NCBI RefSeq assembly: GCF_945859685.1
Contig: NC_079148.1
Span: forward strand, 141,047,133 to 141,111,132
Source: Eupeodes corollae
Lineage: Eukaryota > Arthropoda > Insecta > Diptera > Syrphidae
Reading direction: 5' to 3'
Length of the DNA stretch: 64,000 nt
The translations under genes were made by a program, and so were the position numbers. The notes below the pieces were generated by a model, which made no database searches, was not told the origin of the DNA, and was given only the letters and a program-made list of their open reading frames with translations. Of the stretch, positions 24,205 through 36,049 are shown one piece after another. The stretch's first letter is position 1; each line of letters begins with the position of its first letter.

Positions 24205-25073
24205 TAACTTTTTAAAAGAAATTATTGCAATTTGTCGAATTGTAAGTTTTGACATTTCCCGACGATTCAAGCTCCCTATAATGAAAGATTTTTTAGAAAA
24301 ATTTCTGTATGGGAAGCTTTTTCGTCATTTATTTTGACTACAAATAAATTTTTGTAACACAGATAATAACACAGACAATAACACTGAAAGATACAGAAAG
24401 GACTCTCAATTTGGGTCAATCCATAATATCTCACGAACCAATAATGCTAGCAACTTATATTAAATTATATAAAAGTTAATAGAGATTGATTTTCGATTCA
24501 AATTTCTTTCCCACAATTTTAGATATTGGCTTCAAATTTATTTATTTAATTTTATAGAAAATATTTGTTTCGAAACTTAGAATTTTTTTTTATAAAAATT
24601 AAAATTTTAAAGAAATAGTATAAAAAATAGGCAAAAACTTATGTTCGATTATCGATATTTCGTAAATAAGTGAAATGAATTCAATATTATTTCGTTCTGT
24701 GCTAAATTTTCTCAGAAAAATCCAATCTTTCAAAAATTTTAACTAAAATGGGTGAAAATTGGTTTCCGACTACAAATCTCGTCAACAAAAATAAATTTTA
24801 AAATCAAATTGTTTCATAATACGCAAATATTGTTGGTAACTTTATGTTAATTTTTTGGGAAAATTTAACTAAGAACTTTTTTAACAAAAAACACGAAACC
24901 GACAAAACAACAAAAAACTGATAACAAATGGTTTTCGGCTTAACTATTAGGAGGACAAAGAAAGATATTGATTTGAAATTATTTATCTCACACTTAATAT
25001 TGTTATGAATTTTTTTTAAGTTCTAAGCAAGAAAAATCTACAGACAGGATGACAAGTTATCAGTGTGGGTCGC
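24205..25073 (+). repeat. interspersed repeat R1, copy B (left part, interrupted)
   Basis: It matches copy A from the left end through the ttttgacatttcccgacg block to agttatcagtgtgggtcgc. It then stops abruptly at 25073, where LINE-3 begins. The missing tail (atcccagcctc) lies at 28323-28334, past the LINE. It is more diverged than copy A. Confidence 0.75.
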
Positions 25074-28000
25074 CCAGCGAATCGAAACCTCCAGGACAAT
25101 GAAATTGATGAGTCTGTCGAGACCATGGAATCAACCATTTTAATCGCCTTGATACCCAAAAAATTCACACGACAACGAAGGACTGATACCAACACCTCCC
25201 GAAATATGTTCAAAATGTATACTCTCACCGATAAAGCGCCTTCAGTGGATCCATCAGAGGGAACTCAAAAGGTTCAACCTTGAATACCGGACTATCAAAA
25301 GTGAACTGGAATATGTTAACATCATGTTTCGAAACTCCATTAGACACCACAATGACATATCCTACAAAAAGATGTTGAGGGAGATAAAACCTGGACCAAA
25401 TGCCTTCAAGGAAATCAACGACCTCATCGGTAGGAGAAAATCACAAACAGTTTGAATAGATTTTCACCCCAAAACCATCAACGGACCAAGCCTTCCTGAA
25501 TGAAGTAGAAACCTCCATCCAGTTGACTCAACAGCCAAACATTGTAGTTCAATTTGATGTATACCAGCTAATATCCATAGATTCTGCAAACCTGAAGAGA
25601 TAGCTGAGATCATTTACAACTTGAAGCCGAAGAAGTCAACTGGAATGGACGGAAAAAAGTGGAAGACAGCCAAAGTAGTTGCAATTCCGAAGAAAGGCAG
25701 CACTAATATGATCTCCAATTACAAGCCGGTTTCACTCCTCCGAAATATCAGGAAAATTCTGGAAGATGTGATATTAAGGAGACTGAAGAAATTCTGCAAC
25801 GAACAAAACATCATCCCTGACATGCAGTTTGGATTTCGACTAGCTCACTCAACAATTCATCAACTTCTAAAGTTTCAGTCGGACGTCACCTCCGCTCTCA
25901 ATATCCAACCACAGTTAGGTGCCTTATGGATGTCGAGAAAGCTTTCGACAGCGTATGGATTGAGGCCCTCAAGTCAACGATTAAAGACGTAAAGGCGGGA
26001 GTCGCTCAAGGAACAAAACTTGGACCTTTAACATGTTTAAAGTTTAAACACAATGCAAGCTTTAGGAAAATAGGGAAGAATTAAAGAGGAGATACCTATG
26101 CGCATGTTTTAAAGTTGTGAATATCAAAATGATTAGGAAAAACAGAGCTGGGTAAAGCATTCCACATTCTCGATGTGTGGTTAAAAAAAGAAACTCTGTA
26201 CTTGTCAGTACGTCTGAAATTGAGCTCAATGTTAAACTGATGTGCATTCCTAGAAGTACGAGTATTACGGCTGATTTGTTTGAGGGGGGAAATGCAACTG
26301 GCTAATTTGACAGAACACTGTTTAAAAAATATCGGTAGAACAACGAAAGGCATGAAACATTGGGGCGGTGTTCAAGTGACGTAATTGTTTCGGTTATAGT
26401 TCTATCGCCTATCATTTTCAAAGCTCTTTTTTGGATCCTGTCCAAAATACTTAAACTTGCCCAAATATGCGAATGATATTCAAGTTTTGGACGAATGAAG
26501 GCTTTGTAAATTACAGACAGATCGGAAGAGGTGAAAATGTCTTGCACCGTCGGAGAAATCCTAGCACCTAGCAGCATTTTTTGTCAATATCAAATATGTG
26601 ATCATTCCATTAGAGGTGATCTGTGATGTACATACCGAGTGCTGAAAGTTGATTAGTTTCCTGGATGCAAGTGCCGCTCATGGATAGTGGCATCGGGGGT
26701 GGGTTAAGCTTTAACGACATGAGACAGCATTGAGTTTTCGAAGCATTCAATTCTACACGGTTTTTGATTCTCCTCATTGTACAATACTATCGAGATAAGA
26801 ATTTAATGAGCTTATCATACGGTGCCGTTGAAGTTCCACATCCAAAGGACAAGGATGAGAATCTAAAAACAAATATGAAAAGCTGAGGGTACTGTCATCC
26901 GACAAAAACAAATTTAGTGGGTTAGAAGTTTCAGACAAAAGATCATATATAAAAATAAGGAAGACCGTTTATTTTGTGAATATCAGATTTGAACCCGTCC
27001 AACACTCCTTGAATTGAACGGTCCGAAAGGTAATTTCTAACCCAACGAAGCAGGGATTCATCAATATCAAAAGCACGCATTTTCGATAAGAGAGCTTTGT
27101 ACCAAACTCTATCAAATGCTTTTGAAATATCAAGTGCAAAATCTTACTTTCTCTAAAACGATGTAAAGATTTGTTCCACTGGCCGGTGAGATAAACCATG
27201 AGATCACCAGTGGACCTGTTGCTACGAAAGCCATACTGACTGTCATTAAGAAGCTTCCGTTCTTCAAGATATTTCTTAGGCTGATAATTAATAAGCGCTT
27301 CCATGACCTTGGAAAGAAGGGGCGTGAGTGCTATTAGAAGATAGTTAGAGGGGGAAGATGATTCGCCTTTTTTTAGGGGCAGGCTGTACAAATGCTGTTT
27401 TCCATCCGCTCTGAAAGAGACCTGTAGATTAGGAAAGATGGAAAAGCTTACGCAGTGGTTTTGCCAGCGTTGATAAACACCTCTTCAGAACAATAGAGGG
27501 AATACTATCCGGGCCAGCGGATTTGTGTATGTCAAGGTCTCTCAGTGTTCTTGCAACTGCACGAGTGCGAAAGAAGATTTGTCCCATAGAATCGTTTACT
27601 CTTTCTAGAACAGGAAAACTCATGACACGTAGCGTCGAATCAACAGCAAAATGTGCTGCAAGCAAATTGGCTTTATCGATTGAGCTCACATAGGGAGTGT
27701 CATTGTGGACAAGCGTTGGAACCAAGGTGGGCGTGGAGTTCGTTCGTGCCAACAACTCACCTATTCGTCCTCCATGTTTCATACGATCGCAGCCCGAAGT
27801 GTAGAAGCACACATAAGCAGACTCTACGAGTACTACCAGAAGAGGGGAATAAGGATAAACACCTCCAAATCGGAATAAGTGTGCTTCCGGAGACCCATCA
27901 CTCACATTAGCCGCTGTAGATCGACAGCAGTGGCCCGAAACCTAGTTCTGACGTTTCCGGATGGATCAAGGACTAAAGCGAAGAAGAACTCCAAATACCT

Positions 28001-28312
28001 GGGAATACATTTTATTGAGTGCTGCGCTTCAACTTATACTTTAAGGCCTACTACTGCGCATGAACGCCGCCACACCCAACCAAAATCCAAATGAACTACC
28101 CGAACGGAACCTCTCCAACGACACTCTTTTTTTAAGCCATCAATTTCATATTAAACACATGTTCATTTTGTAATTTACCAATGTATAAAGTTAGGCCCCC
28201 TTTGTGCCAACAAATGTTTTTATTTAAGTTATGGTTAAATATTTTTTATGTTAGAATTAAGCCAAATGAATATAAATTGTTTATGGTTCAATAAATTAAA
28301 ATGAAACGATAA
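25074..28312 (+). mobile_element. LINE-3, non-LTR retrotransposon inserted in R1 copy B and itself split by LINE-4
   Basis: The left half (25074-26037) encodes pol fragments in the plus direction: FKEINDLIGRRKS (about 25405), LKPKKSTGMDG, NYKPVSLLRNIRKILEDVI, IIPDMQFGFRLAHSTIHQLL, then in another frame MDVEKAFDSVW and AGVAQGTKLGPL (about 26000). The right half resumes at about 27765 with AHISRLYEYYQKRGIRINTS and NSKYLGIHF, then a 3' UTR ending in caataaattaaaatgaaacg. The direct repeat TGTGGGTCGC flanks the whole unit (25064-25073 and 28313-28322), as expected for target-primed insertion. Stops and shifts show that it is dead. The catalytic YADD segment is missing at the split. Confidence 0.82.
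26038..27775 (-). mobile_element. LINE-4, non-LTR retrotransposon nested inside LINE-3
   Basis: Minus-strand fragments run from 27775 down: HGGRIGELLARTNSTPTLVP, DIHKSAGPDSIPSIVLKRCL, SGWKTAFVQP, then LLNDSQYGFRSNRSTGDLMV (about 27230), KAFD-like and thumb pieces. The C-terminal VIYKAFIRPKLEYHSHIW (about 26500) and RMWNALPSSVFP (about 26150) follow. The element ends near 26038 with a tgtttaaactttaaac-type tail. It is 5' truncated and carries frameshifts. Its two borders coincide with the break in LINE-3. Confidence 0.8.
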
Positions 28313-28322
28313 TGTGGGTCGC

Positions 28323-28334
28323 ATCCCAGCCTCA
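28323..28334 (+). repeat. R1 copy B, right tail after the LINE insertion
   Basis: atcccagcctca continues the R1 consensus seen intact at 11120-11130, directly after the second copy of TGTGGGTCGC. Confidence 0.6.
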
Positions 28335-28849
28335 TGTGACATTTTGAAATGTATGAAAATCTTACTATAAAACAATTTGGACAATCGTGAAAAATTCTCC
28401 CCAGCGACGAAATTTAAAAAAGCCATCACTTTTACACTGTTCCATAAAAAAGATTCTTCAAACTGAAATAAGAACTAATGTCTCGTAGATACTTATTTCA
28501 CAACATTATTTGCAATGAGAAATATGTACCTGGTTTTGGTTATTTTTCACGCTCTAAATTTCCAAAGATGGGACTAATTCCGAAGGAAATTTTGTTGATG
28601 ATAGCTCCCTATCTGTTTCGTGTCCTACTGTGGTGGTGAAAGGAAGAATAAGGTGACTACGACGTCGGTAAATCCTTGTAAAAAAATGTTAAAGAATTGC
28701 GGTGAAACGTGTATCATGTCGTCTTAGGTCCAAATATTTCCTGATGATCAATTTTGGAGAACGGCTTTGAGTTTGGTTTTATATAGTTCGATAATTCAGC
28801 TAAGCTAGGTGAACAACAAAATTAAAATAGTTGTACCTTTGGTAAAATA
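28335..28849. other. spacer, nothing recognised
   Basis: No coding, RNA or repeat signal was found in this 0.5 kb stretch. Confidence 0.45.
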
Positions 28850-31800
28850 AAAAACAAATTCCATTCATCTATTCATATATATATATTTTTTTGTAATGTA
28901 TTTTTATTGGACACAGACATCATCGAATATTTGTTGTTTCTATTTTTTAGAATAAAATCATTACATCCATAGCGTTGCATTATTATTTATTACAAGATGT
29001 CTTTTTACAACTTTTTTGTTTTCATATTTTATTTCAATTTTTTTTTAATTTTCTTAAAAATGCCCCTTTTTGTCATTTGTTTTTGTTTTTACATTATATC
29101 TTCTATAAATGTCGCTTTGCAAATTTGTTGTCTTTGCTTTACATTTTTTTTTTAATTTATTGTAATACACTAAAATTGTTAAAACAGCCATAGGTTAAAT
29201 ATTTGTTATGTTTAAATTTTTATTATATCATTTGTTTTATTATTTAAATTTTATTAGTAGTTATTAAATTTCTAAAAACACACATTTACATTAAAAGGTA
29301 CGGAAATTTATGTTTTGGTGATTTGTTCTGTTTTATGTTTATATTAATTTATTTATTTTTTATTTGTTGTTGTTCTAAGTTGTTTTTTTTTTTAATTAGA
29401 AAACGCGTGTAATGTGTATTTATCAATATTTTTGTATTCGATTGCTTTTTTTTAATTGTTTAAACTATTTTTTCGTCTACTTTGTCAAACTGTTATTTTC
29501 TTTAAAAAGTTCTTGTTTTTTTTTCTTATACATAAAACAGAAACATAGATTTAAAAATTTGTCTTTATTTTTTAATTGTTGTTGCTTTAATGATGACAAA
29601 AAATTTAAGATGAACTTTTTGATGAGATTAAATTTGTTTGTTCATTTAAAAAGAGTTTTACAATATAATTTATTAAATGTAGGTATATAGCAAATATAAT
29701 AATATTAGACACATGTAGACAATGCAAATATTTGATTGAAATAACACAATTAATACAATAGTTAGTAAAGATTTGTTGTAATTTTGTTTTTGTTTATATT
29801 CATGAAAAATACACGAAGAGAAATATATATTCCTTGAAATTTAGAAACACATAGTTTTTTGTTAGATTTCTTTTTAATTCTGTTTGATTTAACATTTTAG
29901 GCTTCCAATGTAATTTTTTGTTTGTTTATTTTAAAATGACAGTTAATTCGTTTTTTTTTTTAATTTTATAATAATTTATTTAAATTTATATTAATTTGTG
30001 TTCTTGTCATTTCATTTTTTTTAATTAACAATGTTGTTTTGTTTCATTTACTTTTTTTAAATAAACAAATAGAATATTTTATGCCACTCGTACATTTATA
30101 GATGATAAGATTGTTTGTTTAATAAATATGCATGTTATAGGTTTTTTGTATAATGTATGTAGGTACCAAATATTAACTACTTACTATTTTTAACAATTCT
30201 AATGTGTTTTTTATTTGTTTTTTTTTTTTTTTTTAATATTAATTTTATTTTCTGTCATGTGTGTAATATACTATTTTTTATTTTTTGTTTTGTATTTTAA
30301 ACTTGTATAGTATTTGCAATATAAAAATATTTATCAATTTACAATTTTTATTTGTTTTATTAAATTTATTTTTATTTAGGTATACTTAATTCACTACATA
30401 AAAAATAATTATTGTTATATTTTTATTTTTTTGTTCACGATACACAAACAAAAGCTATGAGTTTCAAATATATTTACAAAATGTTTGCTTAAATTTAAAT
30501 TGTTTTAATATCTTTTTTGTTTTGCACTACATCGAACTTTTTTGTTTGCTTTTTTAATGCAATATATTATTTATTTATAAACTATAACACATTGATATTT
30601 CGAATTATTTAAATATCTATATACTTTGAGGGGGAAAGTTTGCATAGGTATATAAAATTTCAGTACATTTATCAAATATTTTCATTTTTTTTTTCTTTTA
30701 ATTAATTATAGTTTGTTGTTTTGTAGTTTTATTTAAAATTAGTTGTACATTTTTTTCTGTTACTGTCCAAAACACTCTATATGGCTAGAAAAAGTTTATA
30801 ATAATGTTCTATGTATACACTCTAGTAGACAGATGATTAACTTTTGTTTTTTTTTTTCATTTATTGGTGGCGTTAGTTCTTGATAAAGTTTTCTGTGATG
30901 ATAAATATTGTTGTTTTTTAAGTTTTAAACTATTTTTTAATTTTAATTTAAATTATTTTTGTTGAGTCAGCCTATTTTGCGTTATACTACTCCTTAATGT
31001 GTGTATTTAATTTTAAAATGCAAACAACTATTTTCTTGTATTTATTTTTGTTTTAAGAAATTGGACATTTTAATTTAACTTCTTTTAAAAATGTATTATT
31101 TATATTTTTCTTATTTCACATTTTGAATGCATCAATTTTTCATTACATAGCTTCTAGTACATTATTGGACGGGTTTTTTTCAATCTTGTTTTTGTTACTT
31201 TAAGACAAAAGAAATTTATTTTTATTTTAAAAAATGTTGTCTCTTCAACATCATTATTATTTTGTTTTATTGTATTATATTGTTAAGTTTATTTTTAAAG
31301 TTTTGGTATAGTGTAGGAATTACAAATAAAATATTGGGAAATTAAAAGTTTAATATTTATTATTGCAAAACATCGCATAGAATAGTATATAGAAAAAATT
31401 ATGCAGTAAAATTTATTTGAAGCTCTTAATTGCATTGTTGGTCTTTTTTTAATTATTTTTTTGTTTTCTTTGTCTAAATATATTTTTTTTCGATGGCTTT
31501 TTTTTGACTTTCAGATTTTTTTTGTTTAAATTTAAGCTTAGTTTTTTTTTATTTTTATTAATAAAATTTAATTATAGCATAAACAACTGTGGATTCTATA
31601 ATAAGTTAATGGGAATACGTTTTAAGAAGAAAAGAAACAATAGAAAAGTGCATGATGAATTTTTTACTATTTGTATGGTCTTAGAAATGTTGTTTATATA
31701 TTTTAATTTTATTATTGGTTTTTATTGATTTATTGGCTTTAAAATGTAACTTATAGGTTCTTATAATTTAAGTTAAAAAAAATATAATATTAAAAAAATA

Positions 31801-31860
31801 ATAGAAATAAACTTGTTTGAAACAAAATATTAAAACAAAATACAAATTGTATGAACATTT
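28850..31860. repeat. T-rich low-complexity block 1
   Basis: Three kilobases are dominated on the plus strand by T runs and words such as tttgttttatttttt, with almost no C. The strand asymmetry is strong: read on the minus strand it is A-rich with aaacaaaa words, as in fly 3' UTRs. Open frames here are Phe/Leu/Ile-rich artefacts. Blocks 2-4 have the same character. Confidence 0.6.
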
Positions 31861-32616
31861 TACAAAAGCAGAATTGGATTACCACAATTTAAGTTATTGC
31901 TCTTCAAGAAACATACCTTAGTTAGTTGAACGTGTCAGCTTTTTGTTTTTAACGATCCTTCAAGCCTCATTATATTAATAAAAAAGTTGAGCATTATCCA
32001 ACAAAAAAAATGGGTTGTCGATACCACAGAAAAAGTCCAGTAGGCTACAAATCTTTCATGCGTTTTGACGAAATAATCAACTTATTGATCTTGATAATTC
32101 TATCCTCTGCAATTTGTTTTCCGACCATTTAGTAAAAAACAAAATGCTTGGAAGTTACTTAATTAAATGCAAACAAAATATTTTTTCCTGCCGGAATTGC
32201 TCTTAAACTTATTTTCAATAAGAATACAAAAGCACTTTTTCACATCCATTTTTAGGGGTGGAAAGGACGGTCAATTTAATGAAGTTCTCCACTTAAATTC
32301 AGCTTACTACGAACTTATTTGAAGTGAATGTCTAATTAAGTTTGTTTTCCTGTTTAAATGTTAAGTTTTGGAAAACATGTTTTTTACTGAAAAACTATAT
32401 GAACAAAAGTCTGTAAAAAACATAAAACGTACGATTTTTTTCAAATCAAACAAAAAATAATATGGAGGAAATATTGCTCACACTTTTTTATGAATAAAAG
32501 AATATTCTGATTTAGCTTAAAATGTTGTTAACTTGAAAAAATACCTCACACGTGTAATAATTAAAACCAATCACTGGAATTTAGCTGTCATACAAAATTT
32601 CTGTCTCTGAACAAAA
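31861..32616. other. spacer before the MITE cluster
   Basis: AT-rich unique-looking sequence with no gene or repeat that I can support. Confidence 0.4.
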
Positions 32617-32996
32617 ATATTCTGATCATTGAAATCGATGCGGAAAAATTTTTGAATCGTTATTTGACGGTGTTCCCTTCGATAAGAAATGAAAATTATA
32701 TACTGATCGATCGGAAATCACCCAAAGGATTTTTTTTAGGAAAAAAAGTGTAATTGCTCATTTGTTTTTCTCTAAAAATGTATTTTTCTATTTTCCGGAC
32801 GGAAATTCATTTTCCTGAACAGCTGATACTTTTATGTTCAAAAGTGAAACGAATCGTTCTCCTGATTTGTGTTCCAATTTCCCACAATTCCAATGACAGA
32901 TTTCTGGATCGGGAATTTTTTCAATGACAGGAATTTTTAATGATAGCTATAAACGATCAATGATGAAAACCAATGATACCTATAACTGGCGCCTTA
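32617..32996 (+). mobile_element. E-family MITE, copy 1
   Basis: It aligns with the reverse complement of the copy at 34414-34829 over most of its length. Shared blocks include AAAAATTTTTGAATC, GATCGATCGGAAATC, CAGCTGATACTTTTATGTTC and CCAATGACAGATTTCTG. It ends in ataactggcgcctta. The left end has lost about 15 terminal bases. Confidence 0.65.
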
Positions 32997-33095
32997 AAAT
33001 AACACATTTCCTAATTGAAATCAAGCACAAGTAGGGGCCGGTTATATGTAACTACATATCATTGGTTTTCATCATTAAACATTTTGTTACAAGAT

Positions 33096-33316
33096 TTAAA
33101 AGCGATTAGCCTTCCGAAGGCAAGGCTTTTTTTGCATAGGCATTGTTGTCCATCGTCCCATCACCTTTAACAAAAAAAACTTTTATCGACACTTGAAAAA
33201 CTTTTTATAAGAGATCGAGAATTACATAAACAGAAACTGAGAAAAGTTTTTTTTTGAGATTTTACAAATAGTAGTGGGGTGATGGGTCAACCCACTTGCC
33301 ATCGGAGAGTTAAAAG
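33096..33316. mobile_element. small candidate TIR element with 7-bp direct repeats
   Basis: TTAAAAG occurs at 33096-33102 and 33310-33316. Just inside are related inverted ends (CCTTCCGAAGGCAAG against CTCTCCGATGGCAAG), and cccatcacc/ggtgatggg lie further in. Length is about 210 bp. A 7-8 bp duplication would suit a hAT-type MITE, but the ends are imperfect. Confidence 0.35.
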
Positions 33317-33605
33317 AGTCAAATTTGAAATGTTTGGTATTAAAATGAAGCTTATGAGTTGTACAGTTTACTGACTGAAAAAAATAGTTCAATTAATCCA
33401 GACATTTTTCTTTGTTGATTTGTATATTTTCAATGATGTAATCTTTTTCAATGAGCAGCTGGTTTTAAATTTCACAATTCGGAACAAAATCATTCCGCTG
33501 AAAGTGTTTCATCTTCTTTTCCAGTTTTTCTTTCAATGATGAACTCTAACAGCAAATGTTTGATTCCAATTCAGAAATTTGTGTTCAATGACAGAAATGG
33601 TTAAT

Positions 33606-34242
33606 AGGCAGGTTCAGACGACATTAAGGACTTGAAAGTAAATCAACTTTCTAGTATCTGATTGGCCAGCTGCCAACAAATTGCCTTCCATCCAAGACAA
33701 CTTTAATGGAAAGTTGACTGGAAAGTTAGTCAAGATAAATCCCGCTAACTATCTAGTCAACTTCTATCAAAATGGCAGTTGATCATGTTTTTTCATTCAG
33801 CTAAAAGGTTAACTTTACTACTCTATGATTTATTTATTTTCTGCACAACTTCATTTAATGCTTTCTATAAAAGGGTTCCTTGTCAATTTGGAAAACAAAA
33901 ATAACTTATATTTCTTTACAATACAAATAATCGTGGTGGACTTGTAGCTTGCCTGAAGAGGTTTTTGTAGACAATAATTTTGTTGGTACTTTTTGTACTA
34001 TGAACTTAAAGTAGAGGTTTGCGAAATTAAGTTCTGAATTTGAAATACCTGACACTTGAAAAACTAACTAGTTGCTTTTTTTTTATAATAAGCGACCACT
34101 CAAGGGGATATATTACCCTTATTATGTAGACACAGTGTGAGCACTAGGAAAGGGAGAGAAGGGTTGAAAGGAGGATCAAAATTTACGTTCAAGGAATGAA
34201 GGTGCCTGCACATGAAGTCCCTGATGTTGCCTGAACCTGCCC
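33606..34242. mobile_element. MITE-2, 637-bp non-autonomous DNA transposon
   Basis: The ends are inverted repeats: GGCAGGTTCAGACGACAT on the left and, reversed, GGCAGGTTCAGGCAACAT on the right, extending into AGGGACT. AAT flanks both sides (33603-33605 and 34243-34245). A paralogous stretch at about 34855-34900 continues straight through this point without the element, which is an empty site. A decayed copy lies at 56715-57079. The 3-bp duplication would fit PIF/Harbinger, but the class is inferred. Confidence 0.75.
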
Positions 34243-34413
34243 AATGAAAGCTATAACCAACCTGTCAAAATTATTCCAACGATTTGTTGATAAGTTTTAA
34301 AGATGAAACAAATGATTGGCCCTTGAAAGCAAAACCGGAGAATGGGAATACAAAGAAAATGGAACGTTTTTGTTCCGAAGTATAAACATAAAAAGTGCAA
34401 GAAAAGCTCTGAG

Positions 34414-34829
34414 TTAGGCGCCAGTTATAGCTATCATTGGTTTTCACTTTGGCAGGTTGTTTATAGCTATCATTAAAAATGTCTGCCATTGAAACTAATT
34501 TCCTGATTGAAAAGCACCGAAAAATGTTTACTGACAGAAATCTGTCATTGGAACTGTGTAAAATCGAAAAAAAAATCTGTAGAACGATTTGTCTCAATTG
34601 TGAACATAAAAGTATCAGCTGTTTAGGAAAATGAATTTCCTTCTAGAAAAACGCATTTTAAGAGAAAAATAAATGTGCAAATACCCTTTTTTTTGATAAA
34701 AAAAATTCTTTGTGTCATTTCCGATCAATCAACACACAATTTTCATTTCTAATCAAAGGAAAACACTGTCAAATATTGATTCAAAAATTTTTCGATCGAT
34801 TTTAATGAAAGCTATAACTGGCCCCTAAC
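34414..34829 (-). mobile_element. E-family MITE, copy 2 (best-preserved)
   Basis: The terminal inverted repeats are clear: TTAGGCGCCAGTTATAGC at the left and, reversed, TTAGGGGCCAGTTATAGC at the right, each followed by T(A/T)TCATT or CTTTCATT. It is about 415 bp with no coding capacity. It lies between two tandem copies of a roughly 215-bp flank (33545-33605 plus 34243-34413, and 34830-35045). Confidence 0.7.
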
Positions 34830-35412
34830 CTCAAATGTTTGATTCCATTCCGGGAATTTGTGTTCCATGACAAAAATTGTCAATGAAAACTATAACCAAC
34901 CTATCAGAATTATTCCAATGAACAGTTTTATGATGAACATTAATGATTATTCATTAAAACCAAAACTGTCGAATGTTAATAAAAAGAAATTAGAACAATT
35001 TTGTTCCGAAGTATAAACTAAGTGAAAGATAAGCTCTGGTTTAGATAAACATTTTTTTAAAGTAGCTTTATTTTTATTTAAAAAAAAATCAATCCTTTTC
35101 AGAGTAGCAATGTTTTTAAAAAATTTGCAGGAAAAGTTGGAAATCTTGAAAATATCAAAAAATTCATCCAATATCTTAATTTCTTTGGAAACATAAATGT
35201 GTTTAAAGTATTGCTCGAAAGTAGTTGCTAATGGTTAAATATTGTTCAAGGGAATTTTGGCTGTAGAATTGCATAACATTTTTGTTCGGGGGGAATTTAC
35301 CTCCAGAGAGAATCAGAAAAGATGTGTTACATTCTATTCCCAATTTGACAAGGACACCATTTTACACCAAATAATTAATGCAATTTGCAAGAAAAAATAA
35401 TTTAAGAGTAAG

Positions 35413-35690
35413 CCGCCTGTTATAGCTATCAAAACCAAAACGGACATTTTTTTGATTGGATATGTGATTCTGTTTCCCTTTGGTTAGAATTTAAAATTTT
35501 ATACTGATCGATCGGAAATCAAACTAAAAATTTTAAGAAAATAAGTTAAAATGCGCAGTTATTTGTCGAAACTCATTTTCCTGATTTGTTTTCCAATTTC
35601 ACATTTTTCGGTGGATTTCAATTACGAAATTTTTAAACGATTCAATGATTGGTTTCAATGATGAAAACTAATGATAATTGTACTCTAATG
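35413..35690 (+). mobile_element. E-family MITE, copy 3 (decayed)
   Basis: It starts gccgcctgttatagctatca and shares TATACTGATCGATCGGAAATC and CTCATTTTCCTGAT with copy 1, in the same orientation. Both ends are degraded. Confidence 0.5.
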
Positions 35691-36049
35691 TACATAGTTC
35701 ACCTTTCAGTTGAAGGAACAAAACATGAACAGCTGTCACTTTGACAAATGTAGATTTGACTTCATAGTTAGGGAGATTTTCTTTAGTATAGTCTTTTTAA
35801 GTTTCCAATTGGAAATAACTATTAATTCTCATCTAATAACCAAATTTGCTTTTTCTTTTCCTTACTTCCAAATTATGCAAAACTCTATTCCCAGAGTTTT
35901 GACACCAAAAACGGAACATTTGTATGAGAAATTTTGTTTATATATCTTAGAATAAATAAATCTCTGAGACCTTAGAAATCGTCTATACCTGCCTAATGTT
36001 TCGAAGAAAAGAAAATATTCCGAGCGAAAATAAATTTTGTTGAAGCTTC

